From Demequina sp. NBRC 110056 (lineage in GTDB: Bacteria > Actinomycetota > Actinomycetes > Actinomycetales > Demequinaceae), in the NCBI RefSeq assembly GCF_002090155.1, contig NZ_BBRM01000004.1:62001-126000 (forward strand): DNA of 64,000 bases, in the 5' to 3' direction. Under the pieces are notes generated by a model, which was given only the letters and a program-made list of their open reading frames with translations, had not been told where the DNA came from and did no database searches. Position 1 is the first letter of the stretch. Each line of letters begins with the position of its first letter. The position numbers and the translations under genes were made by a program. Below, piece after piece: positions 16,090 through 24,436 of this stretch.

Positions 16090-17580
16090 ATGCGGCACGC
16101 GCGCCTGGCCCTCGCGGCCCTCGGCACGGTGCTCGTCGTCACGGTGCTCGTCGTGCTGCTCGCCCCGGCCACCACCGCGGGCGCGGTCGCAGCGACATCG
16201 GGCGCGGTCGCCGCCACCTCGGGTGCCGCCAACCCGGCCTCGATCGCCGCCTTCCCTGCCACAGCGCTCCCTGCGTCGGCCACGGGGGCCGCGAGCGCAT
16301 CGGCGCTGCCTACGGCGACCTCCCCGACGGTGGACCCCGACGCCGACCTGGTCCTGTTCTGGGGCGACGGCTGCCCCAACTGCGCGGCGGAGAAGGAGTG
16401 GCTCGCGACCGTCGAGCAGCAGCACCCGGACCTCGAGATCGTCGAGTACGAGGTTTGGCACGACGACGTCAACCAGGACCTGTTCGCCCAGGAGGCGGAG
16501 CGGCTCGGCTTCGCCGCGGGCTCGGTGCCGACCACCATCATCGGCGACCGCGTGTGGATCGGCTGGACCGACCAGATCGAGCAGGACATGGCGGGCGCCA
16601 TCGCGACGGTCGAGAGCGGCGGGACGCCGATGCCGGGCGTGTTCGGCACCGAGGGCGCCGGCACGTGCTCGCAGGACGCCGGCGCGTGCTCGGCCGAGGC
16701 ACCGCAGACGGTGATCGACGTGCCGCTGATCGGCGAGGTCACCGTGTCCGCAGACTCGCTGCTGATGTCGACCATCGTCATCGGCTTCGTCGACGGCATC
16801 AACCCCTGCTCCCTGTGGGTGCTGTCGGTGCTGCTCGCCATCGTGCTGCGCAGCAACTCGCGCCGGCGGGTGCTCGCGATCGGCACCACGTTCCTCGTCA
16901 TCACCGCAGCCATGTACGGGCTGTACATGGCGGCGTTCTACTCCGCGCTCGCCGTCGTGGGGATGATGGGATGGATCCAGATCGCCGTCGCCGTCATCGC
17001 GGGCGTGTTCGGCGTGGTGTCCGTCAAGGACTACTTCGCGTTCGGCAAGGGCGTGTCCTTCACCATCAGGAAGGAGGACAAGCCCGGCATCTACCGGCGC
17101 ATGCGCGAGGCCGCCGGCAAGGAACGCCTGCTGCCTGCCCTCGGGGCCACCATCGCGCTCGCCGTGGGCGTGTCCCTGTTGGAGACGCCGTGCACCGCGG
17201 GCTTCCCGGTCCTGTGGACAGGAATGCTGCACGCGAACGGCGTCGGCCCGGCGGAGACCGCGGGACTGTTCCTCGCGTACATGATCCCGTTCCTGCTCGA
17301 CGAGCTCATCATCTTCGGGATCGCGGTCGCGACGATGCGCGCCACCAAGCTCCAGGACAAGCACGGCGAGCTGCTCAAGCTGTTCGCCGGCGTCACGATG
17401 CTGGTGCTGGCCGTCGTCATGCTCATCGACCCGACCCTCATGGAGTCGCCGGTGATGGCGCTTGGGCTGTTCGCTGCCGCGTTCGTGCTCGCCGCTGCGG
17501 TCCACGTGGTCGCTTCACGGGTCCGCTCGAGATCGCGGCCGGCCGATGCGCTGGCCGCGTCGGGCTCCGACCGCGAGTAA
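16090..17580 (+). CDS. Thioredoxin-like domain fused to DsbD/CcdA-like membrane domain
   Basis: A 496-residue membrane protein likely to carry thiol electrons across the membrane. From ATG 16090: signal-anchor at residues 7-28, an Ala/Ser/Thr-rich linker with the repeat GAVAATSGAVAATSGA to about 82, and a thioredoxin-like domain with the redox pair Cys95-Pro-Asn-Cys98 and a cis-proline in SVPTT (147). A second cysteine pair sits at 193 and 200. Six or so hydrophobic helices begin near 226, with Cys240 in GINPC and Cys368 in ETPCTAG at the places DsbD/CcdA carry theirs. The order (thioredoxin first, membrane domain second) is the reverse of the C-terminal half of DsbD. GTG 16078 is an alternative start. 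Confidence 0.85.
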   Translation: MRHARLALAALGTVLVVTVLVVLLAPATTAGAVAATSGAVAATSGAANPASIAAFPATALPASATGAASASALPTATSPTVDPDADLVLFWGDGCPNCAAEKEWLATVEQQHPDLEIVEYEVWHDDVNQDLFAQEAERLGFAAGSVPTTIIGDRVWIGWTDQIEQDMAGAIATVESGGTPMPGVFGTEGAGTCSQDAGACSAEAPQTVIDVPLIGEVTVSADSLLMSTIVIGFVDGINPCSLWVLSVLLAIVLRSNSRRRVLAIGTTFLVITAAMYGLYMAAFYSALAVVGMMGWIQIAVAVIAGVFGVVSVKDYFAFGKGVSFTIRKEDKPGIYRRMREAAGKERLLPALGATIALAVGVSLLETPCTAGFPVLWTGMLHANGVGPAETAGLFLAYMIPFLLDELIIFGIAVATMRATKLQDKHGELLKLFAGVTMLVLAVVMLIDPTLMESPVMALGLFAAAFVLAAAVHVVASRVRSRSRPADALAASGSDRE

Positions 17581-17609
17581 GACGGGCTCGCTTCCGCTCC
17601 GCTCGCCTC

Positions 17610-17664
17610 CTGGAAGGCACCCAGTGCCGAATAGACGGCGAAAGTGGCACTCAGCGCCTTCCAG
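17610..17664 (+). repeat. Imperfect palindrome, copy 1 (likely terminator)
   Basis: A 55-base hairpin: outer stem CTGGAAGGC (17610-17618) with GCCTTCCAG (17656-17664), an unpaired 4+4 internal loop, inner stem AGTGCC (17623-17628) with GGCACT (17646-17651), and a 17-base loop. It lies 29 bases after the thioredoxin-fusion stop. Its core (TGCCGA and GGCACTCA) and its AAGG/CCTT positions recur in the palindrome at 18714-18772 on the other side of the luciferase-like gene. Confidence 0.7.
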
Positions 17665-17734
17665 GGCGCCGGCGCGGGCATAGCCGCGCGCGCATCGGCG
17701 TTGCGCCACCAGACCCCCTCACGCTTGGAGACCT

Positions 17735-18709
17735 GTGACCACGCTGTCCGTCCTCGACCTTGCCCCCATCGCCCCCGGCGAGCGCCCGTCTGACGCCTAC
17801 CGCCACTCCGTCGCCCTCGCGCGCGCCGCCGAGGAGTCGGGCTACGCACGCGTCTGGTACGCCGAGCACCACAACATCGACCGCATCGCGTCCGCCGCGC
17901 CTGCCGTGCTCATCGCTCACGTCGCGGCGCACACGTCGACCATTCGTCTGGGCGCCGGAGGCGTGATGCTGCCCAACCACTCTCCTCTCGCCATCGCCGA
18001 GCAATACGGCACCCTCGCCGAGCTCAACCCCGGGCGCATCGACCTGGGTCTCGGGCGCGCGCCCGGCGGCGACCGGAACGTCTTCGCCGCGCTCCGGCGC
18101 GACCCGCAGGACTCGGACCGATTCCCCCAGGACGTGCTCGAGCTGCAGGGCTACCTGGGCGACACCACCCGCGTGCACGGCGTCGAGGCCACCCCGGGCA
18201 AGGGCACCGAGGTGCCGCTGTACATCTTGGGCTCGTCGCTGTTCGGCGCTCAGCTCGCGGCACAGCTGGGCCTGCCGTACGCGTTCGCCTCGCATTTCGC
18301 GCCTGCCGCGCTCGAGCAGGCGACGGCCGTCTACGTCGACACGTTCCAGCCGTCGGAGCAGCTCGCAGAGCCCTACCTCATGGTCGCTGCCAACGTCTTC
18401 GCCGCGGCCGATGCCGACACGGCGAGCGAGCAGTTCGAGGCCGCGCGACGCTGGCGCGTGCGCGGGATGCTCAAGCGTGGGCCGAGCATCCCCGAGTACT
18501 CGGACGCGGACATCGACGCCTTCCTCACGTCACCCCAGGGCGCCCAGATGGCCGACATGATGCGGTGCACCGCCGTCGGCACGGGCGCCGATGCGCGGGC
18601 CTGGCTCGACGACTTCGCCGCCTCGGTCGGGGCGCACGAGGTCATCACGGCTCACGGCGCTCTCGAGGCAGAGGCGCGGGTCGAGTCCGTGGGGCTGACC
18701 GCCGCGTGA
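17735..18709 (+). CDS. Luciferase-like (LLM) flavin-dependent oxidoreductase
   Basis: A 324-residue TIM-barrel oxidoreductase of the bacterial luciferase-like family, using reduced FMN or F420. Hallmarks are [12 protein letters not shown], the [17 protein letters not shown] block, [20 protein letters not shown] and [13 protein letters not shown]. This subgroup (MsnO8-like) is widespread and its substrate is generally unknown. The GTG start has TTGGAG 4 bases upstream. The gene stands alone, separated from its upstream neighbour by a hairpin and followed by a similar hairpin before a convergent gene. Confidence 0.9.
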   Translation: MTTLSVLDLAPIAPGERPSDAYRHSVALARAAEESGYARVWYAEHHNIDRIASAAPAVLIAHVAAHTSTIRLGAGGVMLPNHSPLAIAEQYGTLAELNPGRIDLGLGRAPGGDRNVFAALRRDPQDSDRFPQDVLELQGYLGDTTRVHGVEATPGKGTEVPLYILGSSLFGAQLAAQLGLPYAFASHFAPAALEQATAVYVDTFQPSEQLAEPYLMVAANVFAAADADTASEQFEAARRWRVRGMLKRGPSIPEYSDADIDAFLTSPQGAQMADMMRCTAVGTGADARAWLDDFAASVGAHEVITAHGALEAEARVESVGLTAA

Positions 18710-18713
18710 TGTC

Positions 18714-18772
18714 TCCTAGAAGGACATGAATGCCGATTTCGGCCGATTTTCGGCACTCATGTCCTGCTAGGA
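18714..18772. repeat. Imperfect palindrome, copy 2 (likely bidirectional terminator)
   Basis: A 59-base near-perfect hairpin centred between convergent genes. TCCTAG pairs CTAGGA, AGGACATGA pairs TCATGTCCT and TGCCGA pairs TCGGCA, separated by single mismatches at 18720/18766 and 18730/18756. The loop contains the self-complementary TCGGCCGA. It shares the TGCCGA...GGCACTCA core with the palindrome at 17610-17664, while the outer arms differ yet still pair. Confidence 0.75.
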
Positions 18773-18788
18773 CGCTCGGTGGACGGGA

Positions 18789-20189
18789 TCAGGCCGCGCG
18801 CTCGGCGAGCACCTTGACGCCCAGCCGCATCTCCTCGGGCGACAGGTAGAACGGCAGCCGGAAGTGCTCCGAGCCCTGGCCCGGCACCACCTCGAAGGCC
18901 GTGCCGGGGGCGACCGGCACGCCCGCGTCAGACGCGCGCGCGGCGAATCGCTCCGCGTTGCCGCCGGGGATCCGCACCCACAGGCACGGCCCGCCGTCGG
19001 GAGTGCGGAACTCCCAGTCCAGCCCGTGCTCGACGATCGCGTCCACCGTCGCCGCGAGCGACTCGCGCATGGCGTCGAGGCGCCAGGCCAGCGTCGCCTC
19101 GTAGTGCTCGGTGAGGAACCGCGTCGCGAGCTGCTGGAAGAACGCCGGGCTACCCAGGTCCATCGCCGCCTTGCGGTTGCGCAGCTGGGTGGCGAGCGTC
19201 GCGTTGGCGTGCAGCCAGCCGATGCGCAGGCCGCCCCAGAACACCTTCGACAGCCCGCCGATGGTCACCACGGCGGCGTCGGTCTCGAGCGACGCGAAGG
19301 GCGGTCGCGGCGAGCCGGTCAGCGCCAGCTCGCCGGTGATGCGGTCGTCGATCACCGTGGTGCCTGCGGCGGACGCGGCGGCCAGCAGTCGCAGCGCGTC
19401 CTCCTCCTCGAGCACGGTGCCCGTCGGGTTCTGGAAGCTCGTGAGGTAGGCGACATCGGGGCGCGCGGCCCGGATCAGCTTGACGGACGCGGTGACGTCG
19501 AGGCCCTCGCGGGTCATCGGCAGCGCCAGGGGCCGCGAGCCGGCCGAGGTGAGCGCGTCGAACACCCCCGGGTACGCGACCGCCTCCATGGCGACCGGGC
19601 ACGACGGACCCGCGAGCGCCGTGACCGCGAGCCACAGCGCCTGCTGGCCGCCGGCGGTGATCACCACCTCGTCCGGGTGCGCGTCGATGCCGCGGGAGCG
19701 CAGGTGCTCGACGACCGCACGCACCAGCTCGGGATCACCGAGCGCGGCGTACCCCGTGCCTCCGGACAGCGAGCCATCGAGCAGCTCCCCCGGGTCTCGC
19801 AGAGCCTCGGTCACCACGGGCGCGGGCGGGGGGCACGCCGAGCTCAGGCCCACCAGCGGCGCACGCGTGCCGGGCAGGATCTTCGCGAAGCGGTCCTGGT
19901 ACGACATGCCGTCGAGCCCCCGGGCTCGCGCCCCCAGGGTGGGCGCCGCTCCCGGCCGAACCTCGAGCCACTCGTCGTCGCGCAGCCGCTGGTACGCGGC
20001 GGTGACGGTGTTGCGCGACAGGTGCAGCGCCTCGGCGAGTGCACGCTCGGACGGCAGCCGGGTTCCGTGGTCGAGCGAGCCCGCCTCGGCGAGCGACACG
20101 ATCGCGTCGGCCAGCTGGGAGTACAGCGGGCCGGTGCCCGACTGCCAGTGGTCGAGGACGTCGCGGAGCTGATCGGCGGTGGTGCGCAT
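18789..20189 (-). CDS. MocR-family regulator (GntR HTH + aminotransferase-like domain)
   Basis: A 466-residue fusion regulator. A winged helix-turn-helix covers about residues 10-80 (LPSERALAEALHLSRNTVTAAYQRLRDDEWL). A fold-type I aminotransferase domain follows, with SFQNPTGT and the PLP-binding lysine in IGGLSKVFWGGLRIGWL. MocR proteins sense PLP or an amine/amino-acid adduct and often control a divergent gene; here that is the PLP decarboxylase at 20287. ATG 20189 gives the usual N-terminus (MRTTADQLRDVL); an upstream in-frame start at 20225 would run into the candidate operator. Confidence 0.9.
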   Translation of the reverse strand: MRTTADQLRDVLDHWQSGTGPLYSQLADAIVSLAEAGSLDHGTRLPSERALAEALHLSRNTVTAAYQRLRDDEWLEVRPGAAPTLGARARGLDGMSYQDRFAKILPGTRAPLVGLSSACPPPAPVVTEALRDPGELLDGSLSGGTGYAALGDPELVRAVVEHLRSRGIDAHPDEVVITAGGQQALWLAVTALAGPSCPVAMEAVAYPGVFDALTSAGSRPLALPMTREGLDVTASVKLIRAARPDVAYLTSFQNPTGTVLEEEDALRLLAAASAAGTTVIDDRITGELALTGSPRPPFASLETDAAVVTIGGLSKVFWGGLRIGWLHANATLATQLRNRKAAMDLGSPAFFQQLATRFLTEHYEATLAWRLDAMRESLAATVDAIVEHGLDWEFRTPDGGPCLWVRIPGGNAERFAARASDAGVPVAPGTAFEVVPGQGSEHFRLPFYLSPEEMRLGVKVLAERAA

Positions 20190-20207
20190 GGAGCCATCCC
20201 ACCGCGA

Positions 20208-20250
20208 ACTGGCCCCTTGGAGCAAGAGCCAGTGGCCCGCGAGGTGGCCC
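20208..20250. promoter_or_regulatory. Candidate MocR operator with TGGCCC repeats
   Basis: The 97-bp divergent region carries three direct TGGCCC repeats (20210-20215, 20233-20238, 20245-20250). An inverted repeat, ACTGGC (20208-20213) with GCCAGT (20228-20233), overlaps the first two. MocR proteins typically bind mixed direct/inverted repeats next to their divergent target, so this is a plausible shared operator. Confidence 0.5.
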
Positions 20251-20286
20251 TTTCATCACGGGTCCAGTCCGGCGCATGCTCGTGCC

Positions 20287-21696
20287 ATGACCACCACACC
20301 CCTGGAGCGAGTCCACACCAACCCGGCGACGCGGGCCCGCACCCGCGAGCGCATCGGCCTCATCACCGAGGCCGCACGAAGGGCGGGTTCGTACGCCGCC
20401 AACGCCGCGCATCGGCCCGTCTTCCCCTCCCCCGATGCGGTGGCGGCACTCGACGCCTTCCGCACGGGGCTGCCCGAGCACGGCCGCGAGCCGCACGAGC
20501 TGCTGGCCGAGCTCGACGCGTTCGGCTCGCCCGCGACCACCGTCGTGAACGACGGACGCTACTTCGGGTTCGTCACGGGCGGGACGGAGCCGGCGGCGCA
20601 GGCCGCCGCGATCCTCGCCGGCGCGTGGGACCAGAACGCCGGCGGCGGCTCGCCCGTCGCCTCGGTGCTCGATGCGGTCACGTGCTCCTGGGTGGTCGAC
20701 GCCCTGCACCTGCCCCCGACGGCCATCGCGGCGTTCAATGGCGGCGCCACGGTCGCGAACCTCACCGGCATCATCGCCGGACGCGACGCCCTGCTCGCCC
20801 GCGCCGGCTGGTCCGTCGCGGAGCGCGGGATCCAGGGCGCGCCGGCGCTCCGGGTGATCGTGGGCGAGGAGGTCCACGCCTCGGCGCTCAAGGCGCTGCG
20901 CCTGGCGGGATTCGGCGAGGCGCAGATCGAACGCGTGCCGACCGACGCCACCGGGGCGATCGACGCTGACGCCTTCCCTGCGGACACCGACGCCCTCACG
21001 CTCGTGCTGCTCCAGGCGGGCAACGTGAACACCGGCGCCTCCGACCCGTTCTCCGCGATCATCCCCGGCGTGCGCGACCGCGGCGGCTGGGTGCACGTCG
21101 ACGGTGCGTTCGGCCTGTGGGCGGCGGCGTCCCCTGCGCTTCGCCACCAGGTGTCCGGCGTCGAGCTGGCGGACTCCTGGGCCACCGACGCGCACAAGTG
21201 GCTGTCCGTCCCCTACGACTCGGGCATCGTGATCGTCCGCGCCCGCGAGGACCTCCACCGCGCCATGGCGGGAGACGCTCCGTACATCACCTTCGCCGCG
21301 GACGCCCCGATGAACAAGGGCATCCAGATCTCCCAGCGAGCGCGCGGGATCGAGACGTGGGCCGCGCTCGCCGCGCTGGGCCGCGACGGACTCGCGGCGC
21401 TGATCGAGCGGACCTGCTCGCAGGCCCGACGGATGGCCGATGCGCTCGCCGCCGGGGGCGCCGAGGTGCTCGCCCCCGTGCAGCTCAACCAGGTCCTCGT
21501 CGCCTTCGGCGACGAGGAGTCCACGCTCGCCACCATCGCGGCGCTCGAGGCCGACGGGACCGCCTGGGCGGGCACCACGGTGTGGAAGGGCAGGCGCGCG
21601 ATGCGGGTGTCCGTGTCGGACGCCGCCACCACCGCCGACGACGTGGACGCGGCGGTCGCCGCGATGCTGCGCTGCTGGGCCGGCCTGCGGGGGTGA
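20287..21696 (+). CDS. PLP-dependent decarboxylase, aromatic-amino-acid/glutamate decarboxylase family
   Basis: A 469-residue group II pyridoxal-phosphate enzyme. Family landmarks are GRYFGFVTGGTEPAA, FNGGATVANL, HASALKALRLAG, the cofactor-binding Asp in VHVDGAFGLWA and the Schiff-base lysine in DSWATDAHKWLSVPYD. The reaction is probably decarboxylation (or, as in some relatives, aldehyde formation) of an aromatic or other amino acid; the sequence does not settle which. It is transcribed divergently from the MocR regulator, which suggests amine or amino-acid-responsive control. The 167-base gap downstream has no clear terminator. Confidence 0.88.
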   Translation: MTTTPLERVHTNPATRARTRERIGLITEAARRAGSYAANAAHRPVFPSPDAVAALDAFRTGLPEHGREPHELLAELDAFGSPATTVVNDGRYFGFVTGGTEPAAQAAAILAGAWDQNAGGGSPVASVLDAVTCSWVVDALHLPPTAIAAFNGGATVANLTGIIAGRDALLARAGWSVAERGIQGAPALRVIVGEEVHASALKALRLAGFGEAQIERVPTDATGAIDADAFPADTDALTLVLLQAGNVNTGASDPFSAIIPGVRDRGGWVHVDGAFGLWAAASPALRHQVSGVELADSWATDAHKWLSVPYDSGIVIVRAREDLHRAMAGDAPYITFAADAPMNKGIQISQRARGIETWAALAALGRDGLAALIERTCSQARRMADALAAGGAEVLAPVQLNQVLVAFGDEESTLATIAALEADGTAWAGTTVWKGRRAMRVSVSDAATTADDVDAAVAAMLRCWAGLRG

Positions 21697-21863
21697 GCGG
21701 GCAGTCGCGAGCCGGCTGGGGTGACCGGACGGTGTGACCGGGTCGTGGGACCATGGCGACGCCGCTCCGCGAGCGCACGGCGCGCCGGGTTCGCACGACG
21801 AGGGCGCGGCGAGGCGTCGCCCCGCCTCCCGGGCCTCGGGTGGCGCGCCGTTAGGCTGAGCGC

Positions 21864-23153
21864 ATGAGCCAGCCAGTGGAGCGGGTGTACGTCGCGCGCC
21901 TCGCGGGCACCACCGTCTTCGACCCCATCGGGGACGCGGTGGGCCGCGTGCGCGACGTCGTCATCCTGATGCGCCGCGGCTCCGCTCCCGTCGCCGTCGG
22001 ACTCGTCGTGGAGGTGCCGGGACGCCGCCGGGTCTTCCTGCCGCTCACGCGCGTCACCTCGATCGCGCCGGGCCAGGTCATCTGCACGGGCGTCCTCAAC
22101 CTGCGCCGCTTCAAGGCGCGCTCGTCGGAGACGCTCGCGATCGCCGAGCTGCTCGAGCGGTCCGTCACCATCAAGGCCGGGCGCGAGAAGGCCTTCATCG
22201 AGGACATCGCCATCGAGCCGATGCGCGGCGGCACCTGGGCGGTGTCGAAGCTGTTCGTGCGCAAGGCCGAGCGGCGCAAGGGCGTGCTCGGCTTCTCGCG
22301 TCGCGGCGAGGCCGTGGTCGTCGGCCTCGACGAGATCACCGGCCTCATGAGGCGCGACGAGGTGCAGGGCGCCCAGCTGGTCATCCAGCGCTTCGCGGAC
22401 CACAAGCCCGCGGACCTCGCCGCGGCGCTCATGGAGATGTCGCCGGCGCGCTCGGCGGAGATCGCCGCGGCCCTCGACGACGAGCGGCTCGCCGACGTGC
22501 TCGAGGAGATGCCCGAGGAGGACCAGATCACGCTCCTCGGCACCCTGCGCACGGACCGCGCGGCGGACGTGCTCGAGGCGATGGACCCCGACGACGCCGC
22601 GGACCTGCTCGGCGACCTTCCCGACGCGGAGGCGGAGGCGCTGCTCGACCTCATGGAGCCCGAGGACGCCGACCAGGTGCGACAGCTGCTCGGCTACGAG
22701 GACGATACTGCGGGTGGTCTCATGACCACCGAGCCGGTCATCGTCGGTCCCGAGACGTCGGTCGCGGGCTGCCTCGCGCTCGTGCGCAAGCAGGAGCTGC
22801 CGCCGGCGCTCGCGTCGATGGTGTTCGTGGTGCGGCCTCCGCTCGAGACGCCGACGGGCCGCTTCATCGGCATCGTCCACATCCAGCGTCTGCTGCGCGA
22901 GGCCCCGCACGAGTCCATCGGCAACTTCTGCGACACGGCCATCGAGCCGCTCGCGCCGTTCGACTCGCTCCAGGAGGTTTCGCGTCGCATGGCGGCCTAC
23001 GACATCCTCGCCCTGCCCGTCATCGACGAGGACCACAGGCTGCTGGGCGCGATCTCGATCGACGACGTCCTCGACCACCTGCTGCCGAGCGACTGGCGCG
23101 AGCACATGGACGACGAGATGAGCGACGACGAGGCGCCGGAGGTGGCGTCATGA
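21864..23153 (+). CDS. PRC-barrel/MgtE_N/CBS-domain protein (no channel domain)
   Basis: A 429-residue cytoplasmic protein. Roughly residues 1-90 resemble a PRC barrel (FDPIGDAVGRVRDVVI). Residues about 150-270 show MgtE_N superhelix repeats (HKPADLAAALMEMSPARSAE, DVLEEMPEEDQITLLGTL), and two CBS motifs follow (DTAGGLMTTEPVIVGPETS; DILALPVIDEDHRLLGAISI). The membrane channel part of MgtE magnesium transporters is absent, so it may act as a magnesium or nucleotide sensor for another protein. It is leaderless: TAGGCT (21852-21857) ends 6 bases before the ATG. It overlaps the DUF1003 gene by four bases, an arrangement common in actinobacteria. Confidence 0.9.
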   Translation: MSQPVERVYVARLAGTTVFDPIGDAVGRVRDVVILMRRGSAPVAVGLVVEVPGRRRVFLPLTRVTSIAPGQVICTGVLNLRRFKARSSETLAIAELLERSVTIKAGREKAFIEDIAIEPMRGGTWAVSKLFVRKAERRKGVLGFSRRGEAVVVGLDEITGLMRRDEVQGAQLVIQRFADHKPADLAAALMEMSPARSAEIAAALDDERLADVLEEMPEEDQITLLGTLRTDRAADVLEAMDPDDAADLLGDLPDAEAEALLDLMEPEDADQVRQLLGYEDDTAGGLMTTEPVIVGPETSVAGCLALVRKQELPPALASMVFVVRPPLETPTGRFIGIVHIQRLLREAPHESIGNFCDTAIEPLAPFDSLQEVSRRMAAYDILALPVIDEDHRLLGAISIDDVLDHLLPSDWREHMDDEMSDDEAPEVAS

Positions 23154-23653
23154 GCGATCGGCTCGATCGACCCAAGGCGGAGCAGCGCCGCCCCTGGCAC
23201 CGCCGCCGCAAGGGGTCCGACCGCATGGGCGCCGCCACCGAGGGCATCGCACGCTTCCTCGGCACCACACGCTTCCTCATCTACCTCACGGTGTTCTGCA
23301 TCGTGTGGCTGCTGTGGAACTCGTTCGCCCCGACGAACCTGCGCTTCGACTCGGCGGCGAACGGCTTCACGGCACTCACCCTGATGCTGTCGCTCCAGGC
23401 CTCCTACGCCGCGCCGCTGATCCTGCTCGCCCAGAACAGGCAGGACGACCGCGACCGCGTCGCCGCTGAGCAGGACCGCCAGCGCGCGGAGCGCTCGCTG
23501 GCCGACACCGAGTACCTCGCCCGCGAGGTCGCCTCGCTGCGCCAGGCCGTCGGCGAGACCGCCACCCGCGACTTCGTTCGATCCGAGCTGCGGGCGCTGC
23601 TCGAGGAGCTGCAGCAGCTCGACGACGAGGCCGCTCAGCGCGAGAGCCGCTGA
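23150..23653 (+). CDS. DUF1003 membrane protein
   Basis: A 167-residue protein. A basic N-terminus (RRPWHRRRKGSDR) precedes two transmembrane helices (RFLIYLTVFCIVWLLWN; LTLMLSLQASYAAPLILL) with the DUF1003 NRQDDRDR motif after the second. A charged, coiled-coil C-terminus ends in QLDDEAAQ. The function of DUF1003 is unknown. The ATGA overlap with the MgtE_N/CBS gene suggests the two work together, for instance as membrane anchor and sensor (inference). A small CTGAG/CTCAG inverted repeat spans its stop codon. Confidence 0.9.
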   Translation: MSDRLDRPKAEQRRPWHRRRKGSDRMGAATEGIARFLGTTRFLIYLTVFCIVWLLWNSFAPTNLRFDSAANGFTALTLMLSLQASYAAPLILLAQNRQDDRDRVAAEQDRQRAERSLADTEYLAREVASLRQAVGETATRDFVRSELRALLEELQQLDDEAAQRESR

Positions 23654-23664
23654 GGGCGCCCGCC

Positions 23665-24246
23665 TCAGAGCTGGGGCGAGCGCCGCGAGCGGCGCTTCGT
23701 GAACAGCGCCGTCGACACGACGGCGCCGGCCATGATGAGGCCGACCGCGATCACCGCGATGAGCGAGTCCGCCGACGGGCTCGCGAGCATCCCCGCGGTG
23801 TCCACGAGGCCATTGGTCATGGCGACGGTGGCATCGGCCGAGGGGTCGATCGCCACCAGCAGCGCCTTGCCCCCGGCTGAGGCGACACCCCACATCACGG
23901 TGCCCATGGCGCTCGCGGCGAACGCCACAGACCACCGGTCGCGGGCTCCGCCCAGGCGCATCCCGGCTCCGGCGAGAAGTCCGATCATGAGCGACGCCGC
24001 CAGCACCTCCTGGCCCGTGAGGACGAACAGCGAGACGTAGAAGACACCTCCGAGAAGGGCGAACACCAGGCCCAGGCCCATGGCGCGCAGGCGGTAGTGC
24101 GGCTCGGAGGGCGCGGCCGTGTCCGTCGAGGGCTGCAGGGGGACGTGGATGCGCGGCGCCTCGGGATCGCCCGAGCGCAGCCAACCGTTCGGGCCCAGGA
24201 TCCCGTTCGGATCGCCCGATTCGGGATAGAACGTCCGAGATTGCAT
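23665..24246 (-). CDS. Membrane protein of unknown function
   Basis: A 193-residue protein with an N-terminal cytoplasmic segment of about 55 residues (ending SEPHYRLRAMGL) and four or five hydrophobic helices. The last helix is followed by the basic tail TKRRSRRSPQL. I recognise no motif. ATG 24246 is chosen over earlier in-frame codons because GGAGGGG lies 6 bases upstream. It is convergent with the DUF1003 gene and divergent from mrp. Confidence 0.75.
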   Translation of the reverse strand: MQSRTFYPESGDPNGILGPNGWLRSGDPEAPRIHVPLQPSTDTAAPSEPHYRLRAMGLGLVFALLGGVFYVSLFVLTGQEVLAASLMIGLLAGAGMRLGGARDRWSVAFAASAMGTVMWGVASAGGKALLVAIDPSADATVAMTNGLVDTAGMLASPSADSLIAVIAVGLIMAGAVVSTALFTKRRSRRSPQL

Positions 24247-24436
24247 CGGCGCCCCCTCCCGCGCTCGCCCACCTCGTGTTGGGGAGCATCGTGCCACGCG
24301 ATCTACCAGGGCACAAGGGTGCGCGGCACGCCGTGTGACGGATGCCACACGTTCGAGCCTTCGGCGTGCCGGAAGCCCGCCTCTGATCACCCTGGGGGCG
24401 AGAGGTGGACCCCCGCATACCGCCTACCATGGACGC

